From contig JALGPY010000002.1 of the NCBI GenBank assembly GCA_023055425.1, forward strand, positions 156,809,345 to 156,873,344: a DNA stretch of 64,000 nt, in the 5' to 3' direction. The notes beneath the pieces were generated by a model. It was given only the letters and a program-made list of their open reading frames with translations. It was not told where the DNA came from and ran no database searches. This stretch comes from Linanthus parryae. Taxonomy: Eukaryota > Streptophyta > Magnoliopsida > Ericales > Polemoniaceae. The position numbers were made by a program, and so were the translations under genes. Below, piece after piece: positions 1 to 12,320 of this stretch; position 1 is the first letter of the stretch; the number at the start of each line of letters is the position of its first letter.

Positions 1-1406
1 AACTCAAAATGAGCATTTCTCCCTAACCAAAATGGATATGGAGTTGGTTTTTTTCTCAAAATGACCATCTCTGAGTGTAGTTTCAAAATATGCAAGAGTT
101 AAAAATTTCACAGAGACAAAATTTGGAGATAATATACTTTTTTCATAAACTGGTCAGATTGTAAAAATGTGCAATTTTCTCCTAGAGCACTCAAAACATG
201 ATCAAATCAATTATATGACACATGCAACTTATGGAAACTTGATTTTCACCCAAATTACATCATTTTAGGCATTAAGTAAGACTTTTACATGCTCTTGACA
301 CAAATGATCAAAACCCTCTTGGGTAACAATGCAAAGAAGATGACATTCACAACATGCATGTGGGTTCTAGTGTGGGTTTCATGAAATAGTCAAAATTTTG
401 GAGTCAAACACATGATCTAACTATGGAAATGAAGAATCAAGCATGGATAGGAAGAAATCTAAGATGAAATATCATTAATCAAAGCAAAAACATGAACATG
501 CATGTATGAATTCAAGACTAGAAGGAAACTTTACCCCAAGATTCAAGAAATTGTGATGAAAATGGTGATATTGGTCATCAATCCATGAGTAGAATTGTGG
601 AATAACTCCCCTCCATGGTTACACCAAGATTGGAATCAAGTTTTTCATGTTTGAAAGAGTAGAAAATGAATTTTTGATGGTGCTTTTGTGAGGTCAACAC
701 CCAAAAACGGGATGAAATTTCGGGAGAGAGAAGAGAGCATGTGTGGATGTTCTTGAAGAAAAAAAAGATGAAGGAAAATGAGAATAAAAGAAATGAAGTT
801 GATGGTGGAGGTTGGTGGTGAATGAACCCACATGGTAAAGCCATACATGAGGGTAGGTAGTAGTGAGAGTTGGTGTATTATTAGAGAAAAATAGGAGATG
901 CTTGTAAAAAGATCATCTCCATAATTTAGATGAATTGACCAAAGATAGTGGAGGGAGACTTGAAGAGAAGTCATAAGTCTCCCAACAAGCTAGTTGGGGA
1001 TATAAATGTAAAATTGATAAATGAGAGGTTTCTATGTGAAAACAAAAAGTTGAGGGGTGAAAATATAATTTCCAATTAATAGGTAACACTAGAAAAGATA
1101 ACTTTCATAAATTGTAAAACCTCCAAATTATTTCAAATAAAACACTTTGTATAAATCACTTTTAGGAAACTACAAGTACCTCCCAAGTATACAAAATAAG
1201 TTTCATATAACATTTGTCAAGTTTAAAAAGAAAACAAAATAACCCAAAATAAAAGTAAATATATATCATCATAGATGTCAAATGACACACTTATATTTTA
1301 AAACTAAGAAGAAGTCAAGGCCAAGTTTGAAATATAAATGTTTTAAAATTCTCAAATATTTTTTAAAATTACTAAATAACCCCCAACTAAAATACGGGGT
1401 ATTACA
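1..1406 (-). mobile_element. Probable Gypsy (Tekay/Del-type) LTR fragment
   Basis: This AT-rich stretch has no convincing coding region. Its right end, read on the minus strand, begins TGTAATACCCCG, a start known from Tekay/Del chromovirus LTRs. That end falls exactly where the neighbouring Angela LTR is cut (1406/1407). A TATA-like ATTTATATCC lies on the minus strand near 1000. The inference is an LTR running off the left edge of the window. Short open frames at 578-974 look like chance. It could also be unrelated AT-rich sequence, since only the end motif and the breakpoint support the call. Confidence 0.42.
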
Positions 1407-2213
1407 TTAGTCCTACTAACTTTGCTTGTGGTTGCATTATGATCTTTTATTAATTAGTCCAACTTATTAATACCCATATCCAGTTTAATGATACGGTGTG
1501 TGACCCCATAGGTTTCTACTTAGCTGGTAGTAATTATTACTAACATAGAGCGGTGTCTAGCAACACATCTATGCCACCCAACTAATAGTAATAGTCAGTG
1601 ATCCCGACAAACCTTATGCCCAATGTTACCATGTCGTGTTATCCCTTTGTCTCCATATCCGGATTGGACACGAGACATATTCTTCACACTCGTATATCTA
1701 ATCCTTAGTTTCTCGATCCTCAGAATAGACTTATCCATTCAGATAACATCAATATCTCCATATTGATTTATCTGAGTCAAGCAAGACATTCCATAAGCTC
1801 TACCCCTCCAGTCACGGTGTAACGTTTGATAATATCAAAGCATGATATTTCACAACTAGAGTATCCAGTGACTTCAAGTCTAAGGATTACAACACCATTA
1901 GCACAACGAGAAGCGCTTGTGACGTTGACATAATCTAATGTAGCCTTCTCGTGGTGGGTCTATCCAGTATGCCATTACTCCTAATGCATACCCATGTGTT
2001 AGACTTGATATCCCCTATATCAATCTACCCACATACTAGTCTATAGTTGATCGTTCCATTAATCAATAGTGGACTATGGATATTTAAGATAAACAACACA
2101 ATGCAATCTAAGGACTTCATTATATTAAGTATCTCCATAAATAATACAATGATTATTCTAGTAACTAAAGTTCATACTAAACAGATTGCCTCTAGGGCAT
2201 CCAAAACTAACAG
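1407..2213 (-). repeat. Angela-1 3' LTR, left part missing
   Basis: It aligns with 8051-8866 of the 5' LTR but lacks the part equivalent to 7689-8050. Reciprocal internal deletions separate the two LTRs: about 115 bp is missing here (near 1807) and about 110 bp is missing from the 5' LTR (near 8634). The inner end is CTAACA, followed by the minus-strand PPT (GTGGGAGAC) at 2214-2222. Confidence 0.85.
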
Positions 2214-2230
2214 TCTCCCACTTGCACTAG

Positions 2231-2883
2231 AGTCAATCTGGTGCATCACATATGCCTACAGCCCTAGTGTGTCGTTCATGCTTTCGCTGAACCAACGGCT
2301 TCGTGAAAGGATCTGACAAATTGTCATCTGTTGGAATCTTGCATATCTTCACATCTCCTCGATCTACTATGTCTCGAACCAGATGGAATCTCCTAAGTAC
2401 ATGCTTTTTCCTTTGGTGTGAACGGGGTTCTTGGCCTGTGCAATCGCCCCAGTGTTGTCACAGTACAATGTCACGGGATCCACAATTCTAGGACCCACAC
2501 CAAGGTCAGTGATAAACTTATTTATCCAAACAACCTCCTTTGCGGCGCCTGAAGCAGCAATGTACTCAGCTTCAGTTGTAGAAACGAGTAACTGTTTCTT
2601 GCTTGGAACTCTTCCAACTCACATCTCCTCCATTTAGGAAAAACACATAACCCGGCTGCAATCTATAGTCTTCTTTGTCGGTTTGGAAGCTTGCATCAGT
2701 GTAACCGATTACTCTTAGCTCTTCCTCTCCTCCAAATACCAAGAATGCATCCTTAGTTATTCTTAAGTATTTAAGGATGTTCTTGACGATAATCCAGTGA
2801 CTCTCAACTGTATTGGACTGATATCTCCTTGCCCTACTTAATGCGTATGACACATCTGGTCTAGTACACAACATGGAATACAT
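2231..2883 (-). pseudogene. Angela-1 RNase H
   Basis: Ribonuclease H removes the RNA strand during reverse transcription. The minus strand encodes the Angela RNase H start (LCTRPDVSYALS, then GYTDASFQTDKEDYR with the first catalytic Asp). The frame breaks near 2572, and the C-terminal half (to 2231) continues only as degraded homology to Angela-3 58238-58600. It is separated from RT by a TGA at 2890-2892 that is also present in Angela-3. Non-functional. Confidence 0.8.
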
Positions 2884-3726
2884 GACAGATCATATGGCCG
2901 ACGCATACATAATTCTACTCATGCGGTCCTTCTCCATATGATTGGAAGGAAAATCCCTCTTAGAAAGAGTGATGCCATGCGACATGGTGAACCCCTTCTT
3001 GGAGTCTTGCATGTTGAACCGATTCAACACCTTGTCTATATATGTACTTTGTCTTAGGCCGAGCAGCTTTCTCGATCTATCCCTATAGACATGATACCCA
3101 GTATATAAGCTGCATCTCCTAATACCTTCATCGCGAAACTCTTCCCTAGCCAATCTTTCACAGATTGTAACATAGGAATATAGTTTTCAATGAGTAGTAT
3201 GTCATCCACATACAAGACCAGAAACACAACTGAATTCCCACTAACCTTCTTGTAATACAAGGCTCGTATACGTTCTTGATGAAGCCAAACTCTTTGACCG
3301 CTTCATCAAAACGTCGATTCCAACTCCTAGAAGCTTGCTTCAATCCATAAATGGATCGTTGTAGCTTACATACTTTATTTTCATGATCTGGATCCTCAAA
3401 ACCCTCATGTTGTGTCGTGTACACATCCTCGAGGAGGTTTCCATAGAGAAACGTTGTTCTGACATCCATCTGCCAAATCTCATAGTCGTAGTAAGCTGCA
3501 ATCTCAAGCAAGATTCGAATGGGTTTGGTCATCGCGACTGGAAAAAAAGGTTTCATCATAGTCAATACCATGAATCTTTCTGTAACCTTTAGCCACCAGT
3601 CGGCCCTTATAGGCAACTACATTGCCATTAATATCAGTCTTCTTCTTGAAGACCCACTTGCAGCCTATGGGTCGAACCCCATCGGGTGGTTCCACCGAAG
3701 TCCACACTTGGATGGAATACAAGTTC
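2884..3726 (-). pseudogene. Angela-1 reverse transcriptase
   Basis: RT copies element RNA into DNA. Recognisable blocks are IGCKWVFKKKTDINGNVVAYK, the fragment ending YEIWQMDVRTTFLYGNL (catalytic Asp), SIYGLKQASRSWNRRFDEA and FLVLYVDDILLIEN, so the YVDD active site is intact. These blocks lie in three different frames (about 3504-3722, 3158-3616 and 3054-3260), so at least two frameshifts separate them. The segment 2890-3153 carries the thumb region. Pseudogene of clear identity. Confidence 0.85.
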
Positions 3727-5049
3727 CATTTCGGATCTCATGGCCTCAAGTCACTTCTTTGAGCTTGGCCCTTTCATGGCCGCTCTATAAGTAGTAGGCT
3801 CATCATCTATGGGTAATACGTCACCGGCCTCAGTAACGAGAAGTCCAAACCTCTCGGGCTCGTGACGTACCCTACTCGACCTACAGAGTTCTTGTGCTAC
3901 TTGAAAAGGTTCCTCCACAACCGTTTGTGGTTCCTATTCATGCTCCATTGTCACATCATTGATTTGTGGTTCTTGAATTTCTTCAAGTTCCACATCCCTC
4001 CCACTTGCTCCTTTAGAGACGAACTCTCTCTCAAGGAACACGCCGGTCCGGGAAACAAACACTTTGTTCTCGATTGGGTTGTAAAAGTAATATCATTTAG
4101 TTTCCTTATGATATCCCACAAACTTAAACTTATCTGACTTGGTCCGAGTTTGTCACTCTATAAACGTTTTACATATACGTCGCAACCCCAAATCTTCATA
4201 AACGACACTTTGGGACGCCTCCCAGTCCATATCTCATATGGTGTCTTCATGACCGATTTGGATGGAACACGGTTAATGGTAAAAGCAGATGTCATTAGAG
4301 CATGTCCCCAAAAATGATATCGTAAGATCCGTTTGACACATCTAAGACCGCACCATGTCCAAAAAGGTGTGATTCCTCCTCTTGGACACGCCATTTCATA
4401 GTCGCGTTCCGGGTGGAGTGAGTTGGGTCACAATCCCACACTCTCTAAGATAGTCATCAAAATCTTGGCTTAAGTATTCACCTCCACGATCTGACCGTTG
4501 AGCCTTGATACTTTTGCCAAGTTGCTTCTCTACTTCATTCTTGAATTCCTTGAAAAATTCAAAGGATTCGAATTTGTCCTTCATAAGGTACACAAATTCA
4601 TATCTACTGAAATCATCAGTAAACGTAATGAAGTAGGTGTAACCACCATTGGCAGGCGTGGGAAACGGTCCACATACATCAGTATATATGAGTGCCAATA
4701 ACTCACTAGTCCTCTCACCTTTCTTATTGAAATGGGACTTTGTCATTTTTCCCATTAAACAATATTCCCATATCTCATATGATTCAGAATCAAACGAGTC
4801 TAGTAATCCATCCTTATGGAGTCTAGATATGCGTTTCTCATTTATATGGCCTAAACGACAGTGCCATAGATAAGTATGATTTAATTCATTAATTTTAATC
4901 CTCTTCGTATTAATATTATAGATGGGATTACTTAGATCAATGATATATAATCCACTAGACAAATGCCCACCACAATAGTGGGTACTATCAAAATAAATGG
5001 AACAACTATTGTTCTTTATTGAAATAGTAAAACCTTCTGGTCCAAACAA
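3727..5049 (-). pseudogene. Angela-1 integrase with GAG-pre-integrase domain and RT linker
   Basis: Integrase joins element DNA to the target. 4396-5049 encodes the GAG-pre-integrase region (HTYLWHCRLGHINEKRI), the zinc-binding tail and the core start (IYTDVCGPFPTPANGGY, then QRSDRGGEYL). The frame shifts near 4395. The third catalytic position, normally Glu in GVSERRNRT, reads Lys (GVSKRRNHT) near 4370. 4158-4394 gives the C-terminal core (TINRVPSKSVMKTPYEIWTG). 3727-4157 is the degraded acidic linker to RT. Dead both by frame and by active site. Confidence 0.82.
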
Positions 5050-6039
5050 GAAATATAAATAATATTTCTGCTCATAGCAGGCACATAGTAGAAATTGTCT
5101 AATTCAAATCCTGCACATTTCGACAAATGTGAGATCCACATCCAGTATCCAATACCCAAGATAAAGAAATAGAAAGATTGACATCTTTAACAAAAATACC
5201 TGGTGGTGGAATCACTATTCCAAGCCTTTTATCCTCCAGATACTTTGGGTAGTTCCTTTTCCAGTATCCAGGCTGACTACACTAGTGACATTCACCCTTA
5301 GTCACGCCTCCACCAGGCTTAAAGGCAGTTTCTTTGGATTTTGCAACCTTCTTGCTCTTTCGTTTGGAGGTAGATGCAACTGACTTCCTCTTCCTCTTAT
5401 TGACCAACATTATGGCCTTGCCTTTGCCTTTGTTAACACTCTATTCAGCGGTCCTCAACATATTGAGCAGGACTGACAGTGTTTTGTTGATCTCATTCAT
5501 GTTATAGTTTATGATGAACTGGCTATAACTATCCGGCAACGATTGCAGGATGAGATCAGTGGCCAACGCTTGGCCGAACGGGAAGCCTAACCTCTCGAGA
5601 TTCTCAATGTATCCGATCATACGGAGTACATGAGGCCCTACTGGGTCTCCTCTGCGAGACTACACTTGAACAGTGCCTTGGTTACCTCGTACCTCTCATG
5701 TCGGGCCTGCTCTTGGAAGAGCTGCCTTAAATGTACGATCATATCATACGCCTCCATGTTCTCATGTTGCTTCTGAAGCTCATAGCTCATGGTACAAATC
5801 ATGAAACAGGTCACATCATTATTGTCATCTACAATCTTTTGATGTTCCCTTATGGCAGCGAGTACAGTATCATCAGCAGGTGGCGCTGGAACAGGTGCAT
5901 CTAAGATGTATAACTTCTTTTCTTGCTTAAGGACAATCCTTAAGTTTCTGTACCAGTCCAGAAAGTGGTTCCCTGATAACTTGTCCTTCTCAAGGACAGA
6001 ACGCATGGATGGTGTCAATGATTGATTGTTGTTTGCCAT
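5050..6039 (-). pseudogene. Angela-1 gag and protease
   Basis: Gag forms the capsid and the protease cleaves the polyprotein. The start chosen is the ATG at 6037-6039 (MANNN), matching Angela-3. 5638-6039 is open: SVLEKDKLSGNHFLDWYRNL, then ELQKQHENMEAYDMIVHL. The frame then breaks. The zinc knuckle near 5280 is damaged: a stop follows the first Cys-His, and later knuckle residues are changed. The protease signature WVLDTGCGSHICRN is still readable near 5140 and is followed by stops. Confidence 0.83.
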
Positions 6040-7688
6040 TGGAATTCTACAAAACGAGAAATTTGCAATTTTAGTATTTTGAACAATTTGACCATATTCA
6101 ATAATTGATAGATTATCAAATATAGCTCCCACTATTTTTCTCTGATTAATAGCCCTCACCATTAATGCGGAAAATATTATATATTTTCTAGTGGGTCCAA
6201 GATCCACATTTCACTTCTTCTTGAACTTGCTTTGGCAAGTCACCCCAGAATTAGTCATTTAGGTAGGAACGTCTTTCCAATTCCATCCTTATGCAATTCT
6301 TGGTGCAACCGGGCAAATAACTCCTTATCTATCTATCTCATAGATAATCCCAATTGCATTCCCTCTAAGTTATCAATCCTATAGAAAAAAACTTAGTTAC
6401 GTTTAACCTCTTATTTCAACAATCACACATTTACATGCTTGTGTCGCCGTATCACACCATAGTAGATTAAATTCGCCTTGCTTTGGCAAGCCCGATTAAT
6501 AAACCCTGATCATGAAGGGTGTTAAAATAAGAGAAGGCATTCAACGTAATATTTCCTTTGAGAGATTTAAATGTCATTATTTCGTTTGGTTGATCCAATC
6601 AGCATGATCTACTTGATTGGGCAATCCACAATAAAATACCATCCTTGTATATTATTATCTTGTCAACGTTTTGCTTGTATCACCCATACACACAAAATAA
6701 ATAACAAGACATAAATAATAAACATCCACAAAAGGAAAAATAATGAGGCATGGATATGGCCCCTAGACTAAGATATTACCAAGCCAATGATAATATCTAA
6801 ATGCCCTAAAGTGACAAGCTCATCTCCATGTGCTCCACCATAGCCGCGCGCCTAGGATGGGAGTTCTCTTCGTCTTTGTGGCTTCTTGGTCCTCCGGTCT
6901 TCTTCTCCATGCTATTGGCTATTATCTAATAAATCTAGTTCTAGCCTAGCATCTAAAATAAATAAATACATAAAGCCTCACATGTTGAGAAGATGATCAG
7001 CTCGCAGGCCGTAAAATTAGCTAACTATTACATTAATTTGATCAGCTCGCATGTTGTAAACCAAACCACAAAAAGTAAACATCCACAACCTAGGCCATAT
7101 CCATCCACCATGCAACAAAGCACATAATACAGATAAAACCAATTTGAACGCGCTTGTTCAATTTTAGTTGAAATTAGGAAACTTGGGTCAAAATTGTCCA
7201 AGGGTCCACCATCTTCATGGCCGAACCACCCAAAACGGCCAAGACATGGCCTTGGGCCGGTCGGCCAAGCCTCACGCGCGGCCGAGCCGCACGCTAGGCC
7301 GGTCCGGCCCTTGGTCGTGCCCTAGCTTGGGCGGGAAGGCAAGGGAGGCGGTCCAAAGGGGGGCCGAACCCTTCTATGGATTTGTTTCCAAAACAATTCC
7401 TTGCCTTGTTGCCCAAGCTTAGTTGTCTCCAAGTTTAAAACCCCTTTTTCCAACTTGTGCCCAAACCTTAGTTCCTATATCCAAAATCCTCACATCCTAT
7501 GTGATTCAAACTCACTCATTCTTAAATTCCATTTAAAATTAGATATTGTTTGGTTGAATCATATTCAATTTGAATCTAATATACTAATTAATTTTAGTTT
7601 TCGCGTTAAACAACATGTACGGTGTAAAACTGAAAACAGTAAAACATAATATCATGTTATGCGCTACAACTTGTGGCTCTGATATCAC
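6040..7688 (-). other. Angela-1 5' leader and PBS
   Basis: Non-coding leader between LTR and gag, homologous to Angela-3 62155-63762. It holds a GC-rich patch (7195-7360) inside AT-rich sequence. The PBS at 7676-7687 reads GCTCTGATATCA on the plus strand, which is the initiator-Met tRNA site TGGTATCAGAGC with one change. No gene is seen; the open frames at 7168-7649 are chance frames in the GC-rich patch. Confidence 0.75.
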
Positions 7689-8866
7689 TGTAGATTTTGA
7701 TGCAGATTACGCAGCAGAATAACAAAAATTTAATCCTGCTCAAACCCCTCCAAGGATCACACGCAAGCAATCATAACATGATTAGGGTAGAAACATGTGT
7801 ACCTTAGTTTGTGTGATCACTGCGAAGAATTGTGTCTTCGTCTCTACGAGTATCCACACCTTGGATCTTTGACTGGATTCCTTCCCACCGTGTAGTGCTA
7901 GCAGTGGAAGAAAGCATAAAGGATCACGCAATAATTACTTCAATGAGAAAATAACAAGATAGAGTTACTTAATATAGTAATAACTCCTTATTAACTACAT
8001 AAAAGCCCCAATGCTAATCATGTCCTTACATGGATTAATCATCTTGCAAATTAGTCCTACTAACTTTGCTTGTGGTTGCATTATGATCCTTTTATTAATT
8101 ATTCCAATTAATTAATACCCATATCCAGTTTAATCCATACGATGTGTGAACCCATAGGTTTCTACCTAGTTGGTAGTAACTATTACAAACATACAGCGGT
8201 GTCTAGCAACATATCTATGCCACCAAACTAATAGAAATAGTCAGTGATCCCGACAAACCTTGTGCTTAATGTTACCGTGTCATGTCATCCCTTTGACTCC
8301 ATATCCGTATTGGATACGAGACATATTCTTCACGCTCGTATATCCAATCCATAGTTTCTCGATCCTGGTAATAGACTTATCCATGCAGATAACATCAATA
8401 TATCTATATTTATTTATCTGAGTCTGGCCAGACATTCCATAAGCTCTACCCCTCAAGTGGTCGTGGATATTTACTCCCATTATGTAGGAGGGACAAATCC
8501 TATCCACATCACTGCTATCTCTCAGCTTGCTTCCTATCATGCCCAATTGCTATCTTTATAGTTATCCAGTCACGGTGTAATGTTTGATAATATCAAAGCA
8601 TGATATTTTACAACTAGAGTATCCAGTGACTTCATGCATACCCATGTGTTGGAATTGATATCCCCTATATCAATCTACCCACATACTAGTCTAAGGTTGA
8701 TCGTCCCATTAATCAATATAGTGAACTAAGGATATTTAAGATAAACAACACAATTGCAATCTAAGTACTTCGTTATGTTAAATATCTCCTTAAATAATAC
8801 AATGATTAATCTAGCAACTAAAGTTCATACTAAACAGATTGCCTCTAGGGCATCCAAAACCAACAG
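7689..8866 (-). repeat. Angela-1 5' LTR
   Basis: Starts TGTAGA one base after the PBS and ends CCAACA. It matches the other Angela LTRs (37532-38953, 56791-58223). The flank after it, GTTAC (8867-8871), is the expected target duplication; its partner would lie left of the window. Confidence 0.85.
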
Positions 8867-9078
8867 TTACCACAAGTGTGAATATGATTGTTGCGTGTAT
8901 CGCAGTTGTTGCGAAGTGGATCACGTATCTTCCTAGTTCTATATGTGGATGATATTCTGATCGTCAATCGGAATATCAAGGACATCATAGAACTGAAGAG
9001 GTCCCTTAGCGTGGAATTCGAGATGAAGGATCTTGGGGCTGCTTGGAAGATATTGAGAGTTGAGATCTATAGAGATAG
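8867..9078 (+). pseudogene. Tork-1 reverse transcriptase, left exposed fragment
   Basis: The plus strand encodes a Copia RT palm with an intact active site (FLVLYVDDILIVNRN) and the following FEMKDLGAAWKILR block, ending at YRDS. The fragment is cut on the left by the Angela-1 LTR (8866) and on the right by the SIRE-A LTR (9079). Its continuation is at 32060, 23 kb away, in the same orientation. The Tork/Tnt1 assignment comes from this block and the RNase H block together. Confidence 0.85.
9074..9078. repeat. Left target-site duplication of SIRE-A (GATAG)
   Basis: GATAG directly precedes the LTR TG at 9079 and recurs directly after the other LTR at 32055-32059. Five bases is the usual Copia duplication length. 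The pair fixes both element ends. Confidence 0.92.
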
Positions 9079-10578
9079 TGAAAGTGTGTAATTCAGGTAC
9101 AAAACATGATCCATATACTCTAGAGGGGAGGGTTAATAGTGTATGTAAACGTTTTCTAAAATTGAAATTTTGAAACTTTAACACAGATATCTAATAAAAT
9201 CTCAAAGCTTTGGACAAGTATAGGAATAGCTTCAAACACTTTGAAACAGTCTGGAGCTTAAAGGCTTTGAAGCCGGAAATCCTCCAAAGCTTTGGAGCTT
9301 CTCTGTCTGTGCAGTTTGTGATTAGAATGAAATACAGAACTTTAAAGTAGATGAACACAATGATTTTTTCAGCTACCAATGGGCGTACTCTCCGTCTGAG
9401 GGATACTATCCATCCAGGATTTGAACAACTTCTTATTAATCACAGACTTAGCTCTAGATGTCAAGCATAAGTGAATTCCCTTGCACCTATAAAGCTTGTG
9501 GTTCCCAACCTATCTAGTTTCAGCTACAATCTAATGAAACAACAAGAACCTCTTGTTGTTCACTTGAACAAATAATTTACTAAAGTTGATGAGGAATATA
9601 AATTCTAATGAACTACATAGATAAAGCACAGTAAAGAAGAACAAACGAAATAAAATAAGCAGTGAAGCTTGGAAGTGTTCTTCAGATGTCTAGAAGGATT
9701 GAGATGATTGATCTTCTACAATGTTGAGCTCTCAATCTATTTGAATGTTTGAAGAGTTGTTTATTGATCTCCCACGTATGATCTCTCTGTATGTCTACTT
9801 GTTTCTGCTTGAATTTCAAACTTAACAACTGCAGGAACAACATGAACAACCTGGGAGATTTTAGGAACATAATTAATATAAATCCTCAACCACCTAACAG
9901 CTTCTTTCAACAACTATATTCAAACGGCTGTTTTGATTTTGTTATGCAGGTTTGACCAAAGTCTAGCCCTGCAAAACTTGAACACAAGTTAAGATCAAAT
10001 CCAGATAAAATAGCATAAGTTCACTGACCTGTTTGGCAGATCAAACTAACCAATAAGCTTAGTTATTTTCTGAGAGAATAAACATTGTATTTATGTGTGT
10101 GTATATATAGCTAGAAGATCATTAACATAAATATTATGACTTAGAACAAGTCAATAACCAATTACATAACCAGATATGTTAACATGCAAGAGAAATTTGT
10201 TAGCCAGAATAACTTAGCTAAGAATCTAGTATAAGCTTCAAAGCTTTGGTGCTTTGACATCCTTCAAAGATTTGGCCTGAAAGTTGTGATTCTTAAGACA
10301 TACCAATCTACGCACTTTCAATCAATGTGAGCACAATATATAAGGTCAAGAATATTTGAGAGAGACAATATAAATGCTTATAAAAACATTTAATCCAATG
10401 CCCAACTTGCAACACAGAAACTGTCAGCAAGTATATAACAAGATTATTAGCAATCTTGGGCTTCAAAGCTTTGGAGCTTTGAACATGTCTCTCAAACAAT
10501 CATATCTTTCATGATCTCCAAAGAATAACTCCCCATAAGTTTATACACCACATAATTTCATAAGGGATTGAATTATCA
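9079..10578 (-). repeat. SIRE-A 3' LTR (1,500 bp)
   Basis: Starts TGAAAGTGTG and ends ATTATCA, aligned over its length with 30554-32054. It holds repeated copies of a perfect palindrome built on CAAAGCTTTG, for example CTCCAAAGCTTTGGAG at 9282-9297, and an ATACTCTA hairpin with a G-rich loop at 9115-9144. Confidence 0.92.
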
Positions 10579-10991
10579 ATCTTCCCCTTGATGAAAGACC
10601 AAACATATATTCTTCTTGTATGAACTATCCTGCAACTTGATAGCAATTAAAATCCTGCTGATAAACATATAAATAAAACAACAATAGAACTGTAACACTT
10701 AACACATAGCAAATAACACAAGGATAAACCAAATACTGAACTAACTTAAATAAATCCTTCAACATCCACAATTATTACAATATACCAATACCAAAATAAA
10801 TATCAGTACCTATTAAGCATATATCATCTTCCCCTTATTGACTTTCATCAAAAGAGTTGAAGGAATGTAGGATCTTGTTCAGAGTTTTGAAAGAAAATAA
10901 AAAACTTAAATAGATTTAAGAGAATCCAACGCTTTGAGATAGAATAAAGAAATAGGTAGAATGAAGGGGTTCAAGGCTTTGAAACATTGGC
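10579..10991 (-). promoter_or_regulatory. SIRE-A double PPT with complementary flanking arms
   Basis: In element sense, PPT1 (AAGGGGAAGAT, about 10825-10836) follows the 12-mer TTGATGAAAGTC (10840-10851). PPT2 (AAGGGGAAGAT, 10579-10589) follows GTCTTTCATCAA (10588-10599) and touches the LTR. The two 12-mers are complementary at 11 of 12 positions and are identical in SIRE-B. 10852-10991 holds no gene. Confidence 0.75.
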
Positions 10992-12129
10992 TTATGCTTC
11001 AGCATCCTTCTTTGCTTTCTTATTATGTTCTTTTTCCTTTCTCTTTTTCTTGTCCTTTCTCTTGTCCGTCTTAGCTTCCTCTTGTCCAGCTTCCTCTTGT
11101 TCATCCTCTGTTGATCCTTCTTCTAGTTCTTTTTCCTCTTCTTCCTCTACTTCCTCATCGCCTGATCCTTCTTCTTCACCAGCAGCCTCTTTATTACCAG
11201 AAATTTCATCAACAGTAGCTTTATCAACCTCATCTTTATTTCCAGTAGCTTCATCGCCAACAACCTCATCATCACTTTGTTCAAACAAATCCTTTGAAGT
11301 GAGCACAACTGGAACTTTCTTCTTCTTCTTCTGCAGCTTTACTGCATCCTTGATAACCATATCCGAATTTATACTATCGGCATCCTCACTCCCACAGATG
11401 GTACCTTCTCCAGATTCAATCCTTTGATGATCATGTCTAGCTTTTCTTCCAATAAAGACTTAAACTTCCCAACTTCATTGTAAAGATCAAGCTTTTCTTC
11501 CACTAAAGACTTAAACTTCCCAACTTCATTGTAAAGATCAAACTGAACTTTTCTCAAATCCTCAAGTCCATCTTCCAAAAAGTCTAGCTTGTCTATATTT
11601 GGGAAAAATCTAGATTGGTTGAAGCTTTGAGTGTGGTTGCTACTTTGCGTTTGATATAGTTCTTCTCTTTCAGCTCAGCAGCAGATAATTCTGAATAGAA
11701 TTTCCAACTCCCCTTTTCAATTTGCACAAATCCAATCCTTTGGAGAGAAGCTTCCTCAACCAAGCCAAAACCCCTTGTAATCTTTTCTTCATCCCTTACA
11801 GGCACCTCAAAATGCTTAAACAAAAGAGACAACATGTTTGCATAGGGATGGTTTCTGGTCCTAGTAAAATAATACATCATATGTTCCATCACCACTCTAG
11901 GCAAATCAATGTCAAAGCCTTAACATATCATATACATCATAATCAAAACCCTATCAGTAACTAGTTCCTTTGAATGCTCTTTGGGAACTACACACCTCAT
12001 AATGATAGAAAACAAAATTTTGGCTTCACAATTTAACACAGAATGTGTCAACTGTTTTGGTCCAGATGGTGTACCTTCCAGAAAGAACTCAACTTTTGCT
12101 TTCTCTAAACATTCCCTCTTCAAATTCAT
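10992..12129 (-). pseudogene. SIRE-A post-pol ORF (env-like position), 5' truncated
   Basis: SIRE elements often carry an extra ORF after pol; its function is not established. Minus-strand frames 11920-12129, 11593-11904, 11369-11578 and 10992-11360 form one protein after frameshifts. Blocks are QLTHSVLNCEAKI, VTDRVLIMMYM, HPYANMLSLLFKHFEV, a helical segment with a duplicated LYNEVGKFKSL unit, and an acidic-basic tail (EEVEEEEEKELEEG, KRKDKKKRKEKEH). The same blocks occur in SIRE-B 47901-49094. They resemble the TE-associated 'putative plant transposon protein' family. The first codons derive from fused Athila-1 LTR sequence, so the true N-terminus is lost. Confidence 0.75.
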
Positions 12130-12320
12130 CGTTTAAGCTCCCCCTAGCTAGCCTCTTGCGTTTTAAAGCACGTCTTCACCTACAAAATGAGAGAAAACAA
12201 CCAAATCTACGAAAACAAGCATAAATCTAGAAAGAGAGATAAAATAACTAAATTACACATATTAGCAAGTGATGAAGAGTTCATTAACATACTAAAACAT
12301 GCAATTTTATGTCGTTAACA
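12115..12320 (-). repeat. Athila-1 3' LTR remnant
   Basis: These 206 bp match 19195-19402, the outer end of the 5' LTR, at about 98% by eye, and end GTTAACA before the PPT. The start (CCTCTTCAAATTCATCG) is fused directly to the SIRE-A post-pol ORF. Confidence 0.9.

Larger units (their letters stand above)
1407..8866 (-). mobile_element. Angela-1: decayed Copia LTR retrotransposon (Angela lineage)
   Basis: Order in element sense (right to left): 5' LTR 7689-8866, PBS 7676-7687, leader, gag, protease, integrase, RT, RNase H, PPT, truncated 3' LTR 1407-2213. The LTR terminus (CTAGAGGCA-type start, CCAACA end) and the protein motifs match the Angela lineage. The coding part is broken by many stops and frameshifts. 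The right end abuts Tork-1 RT sequence at 8867, so Angela-1 most likely inserted into Tork-1. The other half of that target would lie beyond the left edge. Confidence 0.85.

Noticed and set aside
578..974. Two overlapping short open frames that might be a host gene
   Set aside because: Low-complexity, no recognisable domain, and inside a probable LTR.
10987..11427. Ser-rich plus-strand open frame
   Set aside because: It is the antisense of the acidic/Lys-rich tail of the SIRE-A post-pol ORF.
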